This document shows positions 8,344 through 16,243 of a stretch of DNA of 64,000 nucleotides, one piece after another. The DNA comes from Luteolibacter rhizosphaerae (GTDB lineage: Bacteria; Verrucomicrobiota; Verrucomicrobiia; Verrucomicrobiales; Akkermansiaceae), in contig NZ_JAPDDR010000008.1 in assembly GCF_025950095.1 (NCBI RefSeq), positions 248,001-312,000 on the forward strand, in the 5' to 3' direction. Positions within the stretch are counted from its first letter, which is position 1; each line of letters starts with the position of its first letter. Below the pieces are notes generated by a model, which did no database searches, was not told where the DNA came from, and saw nothing but the letters and a program-made list of their open reading frames with translations. The translations under genes were made by a program, and so were the position numbers.

Positions 8344-10881
8344 ATGCTTTTCCGGCTGGGTTGCATCTTGCTCTCCGCGGTGGCGGCCATCACGGCCTCC
8401 GCCGCACCTGCCTTCCTGCCCTATCAGGCGGACGAGCACACGCTGCACCTCTGGCACCTTGATGAGGCGGGAGCGCCCTTCAAGGACGACGGCATCAGCC
8501 CCACGCCCCTGTTGGGCCTGTTGCACGGGGCGGAAGCAGGCAAGTCTCCCTTCCCGGGGTTTGGTGCGGCGGTTTCCTTTTCCCTCGCCTCGGATTCGAC
8601 CCCGGGGATGCGTCGCTCCTACGGGCCGATTCTGCTGGCGAAGCCGGCTCTCGATTACGGCCCGAAGGACAACGTGGATCCGCCCTTCCCGGTGACCGGC
8701 CATGACGGGGCCTTCACCTTCGAGGCGCTGGTGAAGCTGGATTGCCTGCCACAGGACGCTCCGGGACTGGCGCTGGATATCGTGAGCATGGACGACGATG
8801 CGGGCGCGAACCGGGTCTTCATCTTCCGGATCGAGAAACCGGGCTTCCTGAGTTTCCTGCCCATCTCCGGGAGCGCGGTTCGTGGCGGCGGTCTCGCGAC
8901 CATTCCCTCCACCGGTCCGCATGCGGTGGCGGTGGGCGAGTGGTTCCACGCGGCGGTCGCCTATGACGGTCGCGAGACCGCGGTGAACAACCTGAAGCTC
9001 TACTGGACCCGGCTCTCCGCAGGCAACGAGGTGGCAAACCTGATCGGGCAGGGAACCCTGACTGCCGACCTCTCGCCGATGCTCGGTGACTTTGCGATCG
9101 GGAACTCGGGTGCCTATTCGGGAGGCGGCGGACCTTGGGAGTTCTTCCCCGGTTCCATCGATGAAGTGCGGATCAGCGGGACCGCGCGCCAGCCATACGA
9201 CTTCTGTTTCGTCAGCGAAGACGCGAAGTACCGCGCGGTCGAGCTGTCGCGGCGGCAGCCGGTGAAGACTCCGGAGTTGGGGATGATGCTGCGGCAGGTA
9301 TCCGTGGCGGAAACGCCGGTGGCCATGCCGCAGCCGGGCAAGCCGCTGGTGCTGGGCTGGGGCCTGCACCGCTTGGATTTCGATTTCGGGTTGCTACCCG
9401 GCGTGAATGCCGACCCGCTGGCCGTGCGCTGTCGCCTGGAGGGGCTGGACGACGAGTGGCACCCCTCGGCACGCGGGATGACGATGGAGTGGGAGATGCT
9501 CGACAGCAGCGGCAGCTCCCTCGCTAGGCGACTCTTTGCGGTGACCGGGTCCAGCACCGGCTGGGAGATCGATGCGCTTGGCTCGCCGCTGGTGAATCGC
9601 ACCGAACCTCTTTTCGTCCCGGAAGAGACGAAGAAGATCCGAGTGACGGTGTCCTCCGGCACGCCGGACACGACGGGCACCTGGGTGATCGATGATCTCT
9701 CGCTCGCGCGGTCCAGTTCGCCGGGCACCAACCTCTGGCCCAACGGGCACTTCGGGATCGGCGAGCGGATCAACCAGATCGGTGGCATCCCCGCGGGCTG
9801 GGAGCGGCGTGGCACGGAGCCCGCGATCGCCCGCGTGATGCAGCTCGGCCGCAGCTCCGCGCTGGGTTTGCTGGATGCGGAGCAGGATCACTCGGCGCTG
9901 TGGACTTCCACGCAGGAGCTGCCGGTGAAGCCTGCCAAGGGCGGCGAGACCTTCCTGCTTTCCTGGGCGGAGTCTTACAACGTGATTCCCGGTGCCTCGC
10001 TGCGGGCGACCTATCTGAACGTCCCGGCGGGGCACTACACTTTCCGCGCGATCACGGTGGGGAATGCGCCTGAAGCCGGGACCACGCATCTGTCCTTCCC
10101 GGTCATCGTGCGGGAACCTTTCTGGCAGCAGGGCTGGTTCGCTCCCGCGGTGGTCGCCGCCTGTGTGCTGATGGTGGGACTGGCATCCTTCGCGGCCTAC
10201 CGCCGCCGTTCTCGGCATCGCTTGGCGGCGATCAAGCTCCAGCATGCGGTGGAGCGCGACCGGGCGCGCATCGCACGGGATATGCACGACGATCTCGGCA
10301 CTCGTGTCACGGTGCTGAATCTCGCCGCATCCTTCGTGCGGCGCGCCATCGGCGGCGATCCCGAGAAGGCGCGGCAGCAGATCTTGCGGCTGGAATCCGC
10401 GGCGCGGGATCTGGTGAATGCGATGGACGGGCTGGTGTGGGCGGTGAATCCCTCGAACGACACGCTGGACCATCTGGCGACGCACCTCTCCGCCGTGGCG
10501 CAGGAAATCTTCCGTGATAGTCCGGCGAAGATCCGGATCTCGATTCCGCCCGATCTCCCCGCCGTGCCCCTGCGCTCGGACTTCCGCCATCACTTCGCGC
10601 TCGGGGTGAAGGAGGCGCTGCACAATGCGCTCAAGCACGCGGGGCCCTGCGATGTTTCCTTCCGGCTCTCCGTGGTGAATGGCGATCTCATGGCGGTGAT
10701 CGAGGATAATGGCCACGGCTTCGATCCCGCCGCGCACCGCGAAGGTAACGGTTTGAGAAATCTCGCAACCCGGTTCGAAGAGCTGGGCGGCACTTGCAAC
10801 ATCGATTCCACCCCCGGGAAGGGTACTCGTGCGGTCTTCCGTTGCCAGTTGCCCCAAGTTCCGGCATTGCCTCGTTCATGA
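8344..10881 (+). CDS. LamG-domain sensor histidine kinase (NarL/DesK-type)
   Basis: I prefer the ATG at 8344, which starts directly at a signal peptide (MLFRLGCILLSAVAAITASA); the frame opens at 8278. About residues 35-290 form a LamG/concanavalin-like sensor (FTFEALVKLD, PGSIDEVRISG), followed by a second beta-rich extracellular region. One membrane helix lies near residues 598-617. The cytoplasmic part has a HisKA_3 dimerisation helix with the phosphorylated His at 648 in RDMHDDLG, then an HATPase domain with HNALKHAG, EDNGHGFD and GNGLRNL. It should autophosphorylate and pass phosphate to the response regulator, whose gene overlaps by 4 bases (ATGA). The LamG ectodomain suggests a carbohydrate signal; this is inferred. 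Confidence 0.88.
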   Translation: MLFRLGCILLSAVAAITASAAPAFLPYQADEHTLHLWHLDEAGAPFKDDGISPTPLLGLLHGAEAGKSPFPGFGAAVSFSLASDSTPGMRRSYGPILLAKPALDYGPKDNVDPPFPVTGHDGAFTFEALVKLDCLPQDAPGLALDIVSMDDDAGANRVFIFRIEKPGFLSFLPISGSAVRGGGLATIPSTGPHAVAVGEWFHAAVAYDGRETAVNNLKLYWTRLSAGNEVANLIGQGTLTADLSPMLGDFAIGNSGAYSGGGGPWEFFPGSIDEVRISGTARQPYDFCFVSEDAKYRAVELSRRQPVKTPELGMMLRQVSVAETPVAMPQPGKPLVLGWGLHRLDFDFGLLPGVNADPLAVRCRLEGLDDEWHPSARGMTMEWEMLDSSGSSLARRLFAVTGSSTGWEIDALGSPLVNRTEPLFVPEETKKIRVTVSSGTPDTTGTWVIDDLSLARSSSPGTNLWPNGHFGIGERINQIGGIPAGWERRGTEPAIARVMQLGRSSALGLLDAEQDHSALWTSTQELPVKPAKGGETFLLSWAESYNVIPGASLRATYLNVPAGHYTFRAITVGNAPEAGTTHLSFPVIVREPFWQQGWFAPAVVAACVLMVGLASFAAYRRRSRHRLAAIKLQHAVERDRARIARDMHDDLGTRVTVLNLAASFVRRAIGGDPEKARQQILRLESAARDLVNAMDGLVWAVNPSNDTLDHLATHLSAVAQEIFRDSPAKIRISIPPDLPAVPLRSDFRHHFALGVKEALHNALKHAGPCDVSFRLSVVNGDLMAVIEDNGHGFDPAAHREGNGLRNLATRFEELGGTCNIDSTPGKGTRAVFRCQLPQVPALPRS

Positions 10882-11525
10882 CCTCCGGCAAACGCTCCAT
10901 CGCCATCGTGGAGGACGACTCCGTCCTGCGCGAATCGTTCCGCGAAGCTCTTAACGCCTCCGACTCCTGGAAGGTGACCGGCTGCTACGGTCGCGCGGAG
11001 TCCGCGCTGCCCGCGATCCAGAAGGAGCCGCCGGATGCCTGCGTGGTGGATATCCAGTTGCCCGGGCTCTCGGGGATCCAGCTCCTGCGCAAGCTCAAGC
11101 CGCTCTGTCCGCAGACGCAGTTCCTGATGGTGACCGTGTTCGAGGATGCGGACCGCGTCTTTGAAGCACTGGCAGCGGGGGCCTCCGGCTACGTGCTCAA
11201 GAAGGACATCGATTCGAAGCTGCTCGAATCGCTCGATGATGTGGTCGCGGGCGGTTCACCCATGTCGAGCGGGATTGCGCGCAAGGTGGTGCAGCACTTC
11301 CAGATCCCCGTGGCCGAGCCGAACGAGGAGTACCACCTGACCCAGCGCGAGAAGGAGACTCTCGACCTGCTGGCGAAAGGCTATCTCTACAAGGAGATCG
11401 CCCACGAACTGGGCGTGCGCATGGAGACCGTGAGCTTCCACCTCGGAAATATCTACCGGAAGCTCCACGTGCGCACGCGCACCGAAGCGGTGCTCAAATA
11501 CATGAACCGTCAGCCTGACGCGTGA
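10878..11525 (+). CDS. LuxR/NarL-type response regulator
   Basis: The start at 10878 is fixed by the ATGA overlap with the kinase stop, implying translational coupling. The 215-residue product has a receiver domain with acidic residues at 12-14, phospho-acceptor Asp58 (VVDIQLPG) and a conserved Lys in the VLKKD loop. The C-terminal LuxR helix-turn-helix (about 153-205) includes LTQREKETLDLLAKGYLYKEIA and TVSFHLGNIYRKL. It is the obvious partner of the upstream kinase. Target genes are unknown. Confidence 0.92.
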   Translation: MTSGKRSIAIVEDDSVLRESFREALNASDSWKVTGCYGRAESALPAIQKEPPDACVVDIQLPGLSGIQLLRKLKPLCPQTQFLMVTVFEDADRVFEALAAGASGYVLKKDIDSKLLESLDDVVAGGSPMSSGIARKVVQHFQIPVAEPNEEYHLTQREKETLDLLAKGYLYKEIAHELGVRMETVSFHLGNIYRKLHVRTRTEAVLKYMNRQPDA

Positions 11526-11530
11526 TCGCC

Positions 11531-11743
11531 ATGGAAACCGAGCGGAAACAGTTCAACCTCTTCATCCGGCGCTGGCAGGCGCGGCTCTTCATCGCGGGAC
11601 TGATCTTGCCGGCAATCATCTTCGTGACCCTCGGCCTGGTATTCCGGATGGAAGCGGACACCTCCGTGATAGCAGCGCTGATCGTGGGCGGGAGCTTCCT
11701 GCTCGTCGCCCTGATCTTGCAGGGCTGGCGCTATGAGCGCTGA
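11531..11743 (+). CDS. Small two-helix membrane protein, 70 aa
   Basis: The gene sits directly behind the response regulator; a GTG at 11522 overlaps the upstream stop and the ATG at 11531 is the cleaner start. Two hydrophobic helices (FIAGLILPAIIFVTLGLVF and VIAALIVGGSFLLVALIL) are joined by a short acidic loop. No family is recognised. Its position as the third gene of the two-component operon suggests an accessory membrane role, but nothing in the sequence shows what. Its stop abuts the stop of the convergent gene. Confidence 0.55.
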   Translation: METERKQFNLFIRRWQARLFIAGLILPAIIFVTLGLVFRMEADTSVIAALIVGGSFLLVALILQGWRYER

Positions 11744-12391
11744 TCAGCGCGCGGCATCCGCCTCGGCCTTGGATGCCTTGCGGGCTTCGGCCACGAAGTG
11801 ATTGCAAGCCTCGCGGCAGAGCAGGGGAATCGCCGCATCCGGCGCGATTCCACCCACGACACCGTCATAGCGGCTAGCCTCGCTGTCTTCGAGCGGAGTG
11901 GCTTCATCAATCTGCCAAAGGATCTTCTTCACGCAGCAATTGCCGGGTCCGCAGACTTCCTTGACGAGGCTTTGCGCACCCGCATCGCTGAGATTGCGGG
12001 CGAAACGATACATCCCGGTCTGCCGGTTGAGCTTGGTACGGAGATGCTCGACTTCGATGCGGTCGTCCTGCGCGGCGAAGTGCAGTCCGATGGCGGCGGG
12101 ATAGAACAGATCGAGCGCCTGCTTGAGCTCATCCGCCGAGGAGAGCTTGAGCGCCCAACCCCGGATCAGGGAAAGCTCACCCTTCGTGAATCGATAGTGC
12201 CCATCCGAACCCCACGTGCAGATGTCGCGTGCCTTCTCCGGATTCTCATGCAGCTCCAATTCCGCAAGAGGCAGACTCTCGTCGTCGATGTGGCGGAGGG
12301 TATATCCTCCTGCATCCGCTTCGATCGAGACTTGGCCGATGCGGTGGACACCGGCGGCGATGGCTCCAGCCAGGCGTTCAGCGAGCTTCAT
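11744..12391 (-). CDS. DR2241-like Fe-S protein, partner of CbiX chelatase
   Basis: The 215-residue product has two cysteine clusters near its C-terminus, CGPGNCC and LLCREAC, well placed to hold a 4Fe-4S cluster. The overall pattern (CTWGSDGHYRFTKGELSLIRGW, then the Cys-rich part) matches my recollection of the C-terminal half of Deinococcus DR2241, in which CbiX domains are fused to a stabilising domain and a 4Fe-4S domain. Here that half is a separate gene overlapping the CbiX gene by 14 bases and translated after it. It probably supports metal insertion into a tetrapyrrole; the family match is from memory. Confidence 0.65.
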   Translation of the reverse strand: MKLAERLAGAIAAGVHRIGQVSIEADAGGYTLRHIDDESLPLAELELHENPEKARDICTWGSDGHYRFTKGELSLIRGWALKLSSADELKQALDLFYPAAIGLHFAAQDDRIEVEHLRTKLNRQTGMYRFARNLSDAGAQSLVKEVCGPGNCCVKKILWQIDEATPLEDSEASRYDGVVGGIAPDAAIPLLCREACNHFVAEARKASKAEADAAR

Positions 12392-13199
12392 GATATTTCG
12401 CGTCGAAGTCGGTCACTTGATCGAGAATCACATCCGCCATGTTCCGGCCGGTGCCGATCGCGGAGGAGTAGTAGAGCGTCTTGCCCCGCAGGTGATGCGG
12501 ATTGTGGCGGAAAACATCGCGCTGGCTGGCAGCCTCCCCGGGCTCCGCCTCGATTCCCAGCAGCACCGGGATGTCCTGATAGCTGTGCAGACCGTCCGCG
12601 ATGAAGAAGGGCACCACCACCACATTCGGCGTGGCGGCGAGCTTGTCCCATTCCGCGATGAAGGGCTGCTCTTCCATGTAGGCATCCAGAACCTCGGCGT
12701 AACCCGCACCGGACGCCTTGATCAATTCCGCCTGATCCCGCACCGCCTTGGTTGAGTTCTGGTTCAGGCCGGTGCCGTGACCGACGATGAAAAGCGTCGT
12801 CTCCGCCGGGTTCGCATCCGGCGCCACCTCCCGCGCGCGTTGCAGCAGTAGTCCGGTCATCGAACGATGCACGCCCACCGGCAGCGTGTAGTGCCAAGTC
12901 TTCCCGGCGCGGCGGGTGCTAGGCCCCTCCAACTGCAATTCCCGCGGGATCACATCCTGCGTGAAGTAGCCCTCGCTGATGAAATCCGGCACCACGTAGA
13001 CCTCCTCCGCGTCGATCATGTATTTGACCTCGCGCATCGAGGGTTCCTCCTTCCAGAAGCAGCAGTGGACCTCGCCGAAAAGACCGCGGGAGCGGATCTC
13101 CTCCGCGTGCTCGAAGTAGGGCGTGGAGGAATCCGGATTTTCCGTCGAGCCGTGCCCCACGATGAGGAGGGCCGCATGCGGCTTGGGCGAGAAGGACAT
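12378..13199 (-). CDS. CbiX/SirB-type tetrapyrrole chelatase, two-domain
   Basis: The ATG at 13199 (MSFSPKPHAALLIVGHGS) fits the family start better than the longer frame. The product is 273 residues with two CbiX-like halves, each opening with a metal-site motif: LIVGHGS (His16) and FIVGHGTG (near residue 137). CbiX/SirB enzymes insert cobalt or iron into sirohydrochlorin-type rings in the cytoplasm. No other cobalamin or sirohaem genes are in view, so the metal and ring cannot be decided here. It is translated just ahead of the overlapping Fe-S protein gene. Confidence 0.82.
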   Translation of the reverse strand: MSFSPKPHAALLIVGHGSTENPDSSTPYFEHAEEIRSRGLFGEVHCCFWKEEPSMREVKYMIDAEEVYVVPDFISEGYFTQDVIPRELQLEGPSTRRAGKTWHYTLPVGVHRSMTGLLLQRAREVAPDANPAETTLFIVGHGTGLNQNSTKAVRDQAELIKASGAGYAEVLDAYMEEQPFIAEWDKLAATPNVVVVPFFIADGLHSYQDIPVLLGIEAEPGEAASQRDVFRHNPHHLRGKTLYYSSAIGTGRNMADVILDQVTDFDAKYHEAR

Positions 13200-13281
13200 G
13201 CCCCCGAACTTGAGCGCGAGGGCCGGGGATGCAAGGGTTTGTTGTGCTTTGCAAAGCGGGCACGGGATCACAGCCTGCCGC

Positions 13282-13926
13282 GTGCTTCCGCGCCTCCAGC
13301 TTTGGATCGACCCTGTCCCGCGCGAGGGCCCGGAGAACATGGCGGTGGACCAATGGCTTGCGGAAACTTCCCGTGTGCCGGTCCTACGCCCCTACCGCTG
13401 GACTGAGGGCTGGGGGAGCTTCGGTTACTTTGTGAAGCACGCCGATCTGCCGCCTAAGGATCTGCGCTGGGTGCGACGCTGGACCGGCGGCGGGATCGTC
13501 GATCACCGTGCGGACTGGACCTACACGCTCTTCATCCCGAGGGGACTAGAGCTGGCGGAGGCCCGCGGTGCGGAGAGCTATCGGGTGATCCACGCGGCAG
13601 TGGTGGCGGCCTTGAATGGGGCGGGGATTCCCGCGCGGCTCGCAGGTCCGGCGGCACCGGCAGCCGGGGGGGAATGCTTCATCCAGCCGGTGGAGCATGA
13701 CGTGCTCGATGCAGAGGGCCGGAAGATCGCCGGGGCGGGCCAACGGAGGACCGCTAGGGGGCTTTTACATCAAGGCTCCGTCGGCTGTGTCCCCCCCGCG
13801 GCGGAGGCGCTGGCCTCGGAATTGTCCGTAGAGGTCGATTTGGTGAGCCTTGAGCCGCCTCCGGAGGTGATTTCCAACCTCGCCGGAGAGCGCTACGGCA
13901 AGGAAGGATGGACCTTCCGGAGATGA
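13282..13926 (+). CDS. Lipoate-protein ligase A-like protein
   Basis: The sequence RLQLWIDPVPREGPENMAVDQWL is the usual N-terminus of LplA/BPL-fold proteins, so I place the start at the GTG at 13282 (214 aa); an upstream ATG at 13123 would overlap the divergent CbiX gene. The active-site region GRKIAGAGQRR followed by LLHQGS carries the conserved lysine that binds lipoyl-AMP. The protein is shorter than full LplA (~335 aa) and lacks the accessory domain. It probably attaches lipoate or octanoate to 2-oxoacid dehydrogenase or GcvH proteins; the exact reaction is open. Confidence 0.72.
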   Translation: MLPRLQLWIDPVPREGPENMAVDQWLAETSRVPVLRPYRWTEGWGSFGYFVKHADLPPKDLRWVRRWTGGGIVDHRADWTYTLFIPRGLELAEARGAESYRVIHAAVVAALNGAGIPARLAGPAAPAAGGECFIQPVEHDVLDAEGRKIAGAGQRRTARGLLHQGSVGCVPPAAEALASELSVEVDLVSLEPPPEVISNLAGERYGKEGWTFRR

Positions 13927-13989
13927 ATCGCATATCCGCAGGCTTTCGCCTTGCCAGCAGGGGGGAGCTTGGAGATTGTCCCGCCCGTC

Positions 13990-14066
13990 CGGGGCGTAGC
14001 TCAGCCTGGTAGAGCGCCTGCTTTGGGAGCAGGATGTCGTCAGTTCGAATCTGGCCGCCCCGACCA
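13990..14066 (+). tRNA. tRNA-Pro (anticodon TGG)
   Basis: A full cloverleaf can be drawn: a perfect 7-bp acceptor stem (13990-13996 with 14056-14062), D-arm GCTC/GAGC, anticodon stem CCTGC/GCAGG with loop TTTGGGA giving anticodon TGG, T-arm with TTCGAAT, discriminator A and an encoded CCA at 14064-14066. It reads Pro codons. Its 3' end is repeated at 14818-14828, suggesting use as an integration target. Confidence 0.97.
14056..14066 (+). repeat. Direct repeat, left copy (tRNA-Pro 3' end; candidate att)
   Basis: The last 11 bases of the tRNA gene, CGCCCCGACCA, recur at 14818-14828. In both places T-rich sequence follows, and a CAGTTC hexamer lies a few bases upstream (in the T-arm of the tRNA, near 14804 in the copy). 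A repeat of a tRNA 3' end flanking a small insert is the usual footprint of site-specific integration. Confidence 0.5.
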
Positions 14067-14173
14067 CTTTTCTTTCACGGAGAGGTCCAAGCCCTTGGTG
14101 AGATCGCCGGGGTCTTTGTTATCCTGAGGCTGAATCCTCTCGCATCGAGACTCCAACCACTGCTCTCCGACCC

Positions 14174-14728
14174 ATGAGAACAATAGAATTGGTGAGATTT
14201 CTCTTACCGACTCTGATGCTCGTTTTTCCGCAAGCTAGTTCTTTGGATCAATTGCCGGATCAGAGGACCGAGCTACAGAAGAGGGCTGCCATAGAAAGGG
14301 AGGCTCAGAAGGCCGAGGTTCAAGAGATTCAGAGAATCTCGGATGAGGCAGAGATCTGGTACCTCGAGCCGACAACAAAGGATTGGTCCAAGTTCCGTTG
14401 GAAGAAGATCCGTGGGAATGCAAAAAGTGGAATCGCGCGATTGATCAAAGGTGCGATAGTGTCCGACAGAGCGGGGATGTCGTTTACGCTGGATCTGCCT
14501 GCCGAGACCAAGCGAGAGCGAGCCGAAGGATTCGCGATCCTGAAGGGGCCTGACGGAGGCTTCAGCGGATTCGTGCGAAGGGCCAACTTCGAGGAGAAGT
14601 CTTCATTGAAGTTGATTACGGTGAACTCCTTCATCAGCGAGAAGGAAGTATTCTCATGGTCACCCAAGCCATGGTTTGTGGGGATCGTAACGGAAGTCTC
14701 CATCACGTCGCTTCTCAGGGCCGATTAA
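14174..14728 (+). CDS. Exported coiled-coil hypothetical protein, 184 aa
   Basis: Residues 1-23 form a signal peptide (VRFLLPTLMLVFPQASS). A charged Glu/Lys/Arg helix likely to form a coiled coil follows (about 27-58), then a beta-rich C-terminal region. No family is recognised. Codon use is visibly less GC-rich than the neighbours. It is the only gene between tRNA-Pro and the repeat of the tRNA 3' end, so it may be the cargo of a small islet. There is no integrase next to it. Confidence 0.6.
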   Translation: MRTIELVRFLLPTLMLVFPQASSLDQLPDQRTELQKRAAIEREAQKAEVQEIQRISDEAEIWYLEPTTKDWSKFRWKKIRGNAKSGIARLIKGAIVSDRAGMSFTLDLPAETKRERAEGFAILKGPDGGFSGFVRRANFEEKSSLKLITVNSFISEKEVFSWSPKPWFVGIVTEVSITSLLRAD

Positions 14729-14817
14729 AGCGAAGAGGACGAGCAAGTTCGCGACTGAAGCCGGCCCGAGCTTCCTTTGCTGCCGAAACTACTATTGGTT
14801 TCAGCAGCAGTTCCGGG

Positions 14818-14828
14818 CGCCCCGACCA
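14818..14828 (+). repeat. Direct repeat, right copy of tRNA-Pro 3' end
   Basis: This is an exact 11-base copy of the tRNA-Pro acceptor end including CCA, followed by a T-run. It lies just past the 184-aa islet gene and 18 bases before the stop of the convergent sulfatase gene. It is short, so chance is possible, but the shared upstream CAGTTC and downstream T-run strengthen it. Confidence 0.45.
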
Positions 14829-14845
14829 TTTTTCCCTCAAGCCCT

Positions 14846-16243
14846 TTATGGCTTGCCAGGATACACCGGCTTCAATTCCTCCGCGGCACGGAAAGCTTCC
14901 GGCGTGTCGAGGATGACTCCGGGATCGAGTTGTTCACTCAGATTGCGGTCCAGCGCGGCTGCCAGTCGGGCCTTGGTTTCCGCATGCTTCGGATCGGCAG
15001 CCAGGTTCGTCAGCTCGAAGCGGTCCTCCGCGGTGTGATAGAGTTCTTCGGCGGGACGGTGGAGGAAGCGCTCGACCAAGCGCAAGGTGCGCGGGTTCTC
15101 CGTGGCGGTGAACATCCACGAGCCCCAGTAGGGATTGTGCTCGGTGCGCCCCATCAGGTGTTTCTCGATGTAGGTGCGTTCCGGGGCGAGATTCCGGATG
15201 TAGCGCCACTCGCCGTCGCCGATCGAGCGGATGGGATAGGGCGGGCCTTCGGGATAGTTGTTGTGCATCCCGTAGACGAAGTCTCGGTGCTTCTCGCTCT
15301 GCCCACGCAGCACGGCAGCGAAGCTGCTACCATCGAAGATCGCGGGGTCGGGCTTGCCCCCCGCGAGCTCGATGAAGGTAGGCAACATGTCCGCGTATTG
15401 CACCAGCGCCTTGGTCCGGCGTCCTGAGGGGACGACCTGTGGCCAGCGGGCTACGATCGAGGTGTGCAGGCCGGCATCCCAGTTCGTCCACTTGTTACCG
15501 GGGAATTGGGCGCCTTGCTCGCTGGAGAAGATCACCAGCGTGTCATCGGCCCGCTTGGTCTCGTCTAACAGGCGGAGCAGTTCGCCGACCTGCCCGTCCA
15601 TGTAAGTGATCTCCGCGAGGTAGCGGGAGAAGCTCTGCCGCGTCATCGGCGTGTCTGCCAGATTCGCGGGCAGCTTGATCGACTTCGGCGGGTAGGCGGA
15701 GGCATCGCCCATCACCCAGGGAGCATGCGGCTCGGTCAGGGCCACGACGAGGCAGAAGGGCTGCTTCTCATCGCGGGTGATGAATTGCCGCGTGCCGCCG
15801 AGGTCGTGCGGGTTGGTGGGATCACGCACGCAATTCTCATCGAAGCCCGGGACCTTCTCGAAAGGGAAGGAGGCGGCTGGCTTGATGTGGGTCTTGCCTG
15901 CGAGGCCGACACGGTAGCCGAGATCGCCGAGGAAGTGCGGGATGCTGCGCGTGCCGGGGCGGCAGGTGCTCTGGTTCCATGCGCAGCCATTCCGCAGCGG
16001 CAGACGGCCGGTGTAGAATTCGGAGCGGCAGGGCGAGCACATGGCCATGCTCAAATAGCCCCGCTCGAAGACCGTGCCCTGCTTCGCCAGTCCGTCCAGA
16101 TTCGGCGTGCGGGCGTTCTCGCCACCGTGGAAGGACAGGTCGCTGTAGGTGCAATCGTCCGCGAGGATGACGAGGATGTTCGGCTTCTCCGCCGCGACCA
16201 GGGGAGTGGCGAAGAGGAAGGAAAGGAGCAGTAGCGACTTCAT
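14846..16243 (-). CDS. Secreted sulfatase (arylsulfatase family)
   Basis: The 465-residue protein has a signal peptide (1-18), then KPNILVILADD with metal-binding Asp29-Asp30. The sulfatase signature CSPCR at 69-73 followed by TGR holds Cys69, which must be converted to formylglycine by a maturase. Further family motifs are KTHIKP and EPHAPW. It should hydrolyse sulfate esters, probably on polysaccharides, outside the cytoplasm. Its ATG overlaps the stop of the GH43 gene by 4 bases, so the two are translated as an operon and probably act on the same glycan. Confidence 0.92.
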   Translation of the reverse strand: MKSLLLLSFLFATPLVAAEKPNILVILADDCTYSDLSFHGGENARTPNLDGLAKQGTVFERGYLSMAMCSPCRSEFYTGRLPLRNGCAWNQSTCRPGTRSIPHFLGDLGYRVGLAGKTHIKPAASFPFEKVPGFDENCVRDPTNPHDLGGTRQFITRDEKQPFCLVVALTEPHAPWVMGDASAYPPKSIKLPANLADTPMTRQSFSRYLAEITYMDGQVGELLRLLDETKRADDTLVIFSSEQGAQFPGNKWTNWDAGLHTSIVARWPQVVPSGRRTKALVQYADMLPTFIELAGGKPDPAIFDGSSFAAVLRGQSEKHRDFVYGMHNNYPEGPPYPIRSIGDGEWRYIRNLAPERTYIEKHLMGRTEHNPYWGSWMFTATENPRTLRLVERFLHRPAEELYHTAEDRFELTNLAADPKHAETKARLAAALDRNLSEQLDPGVILDTPEAFRAAEELKPVYPGKP

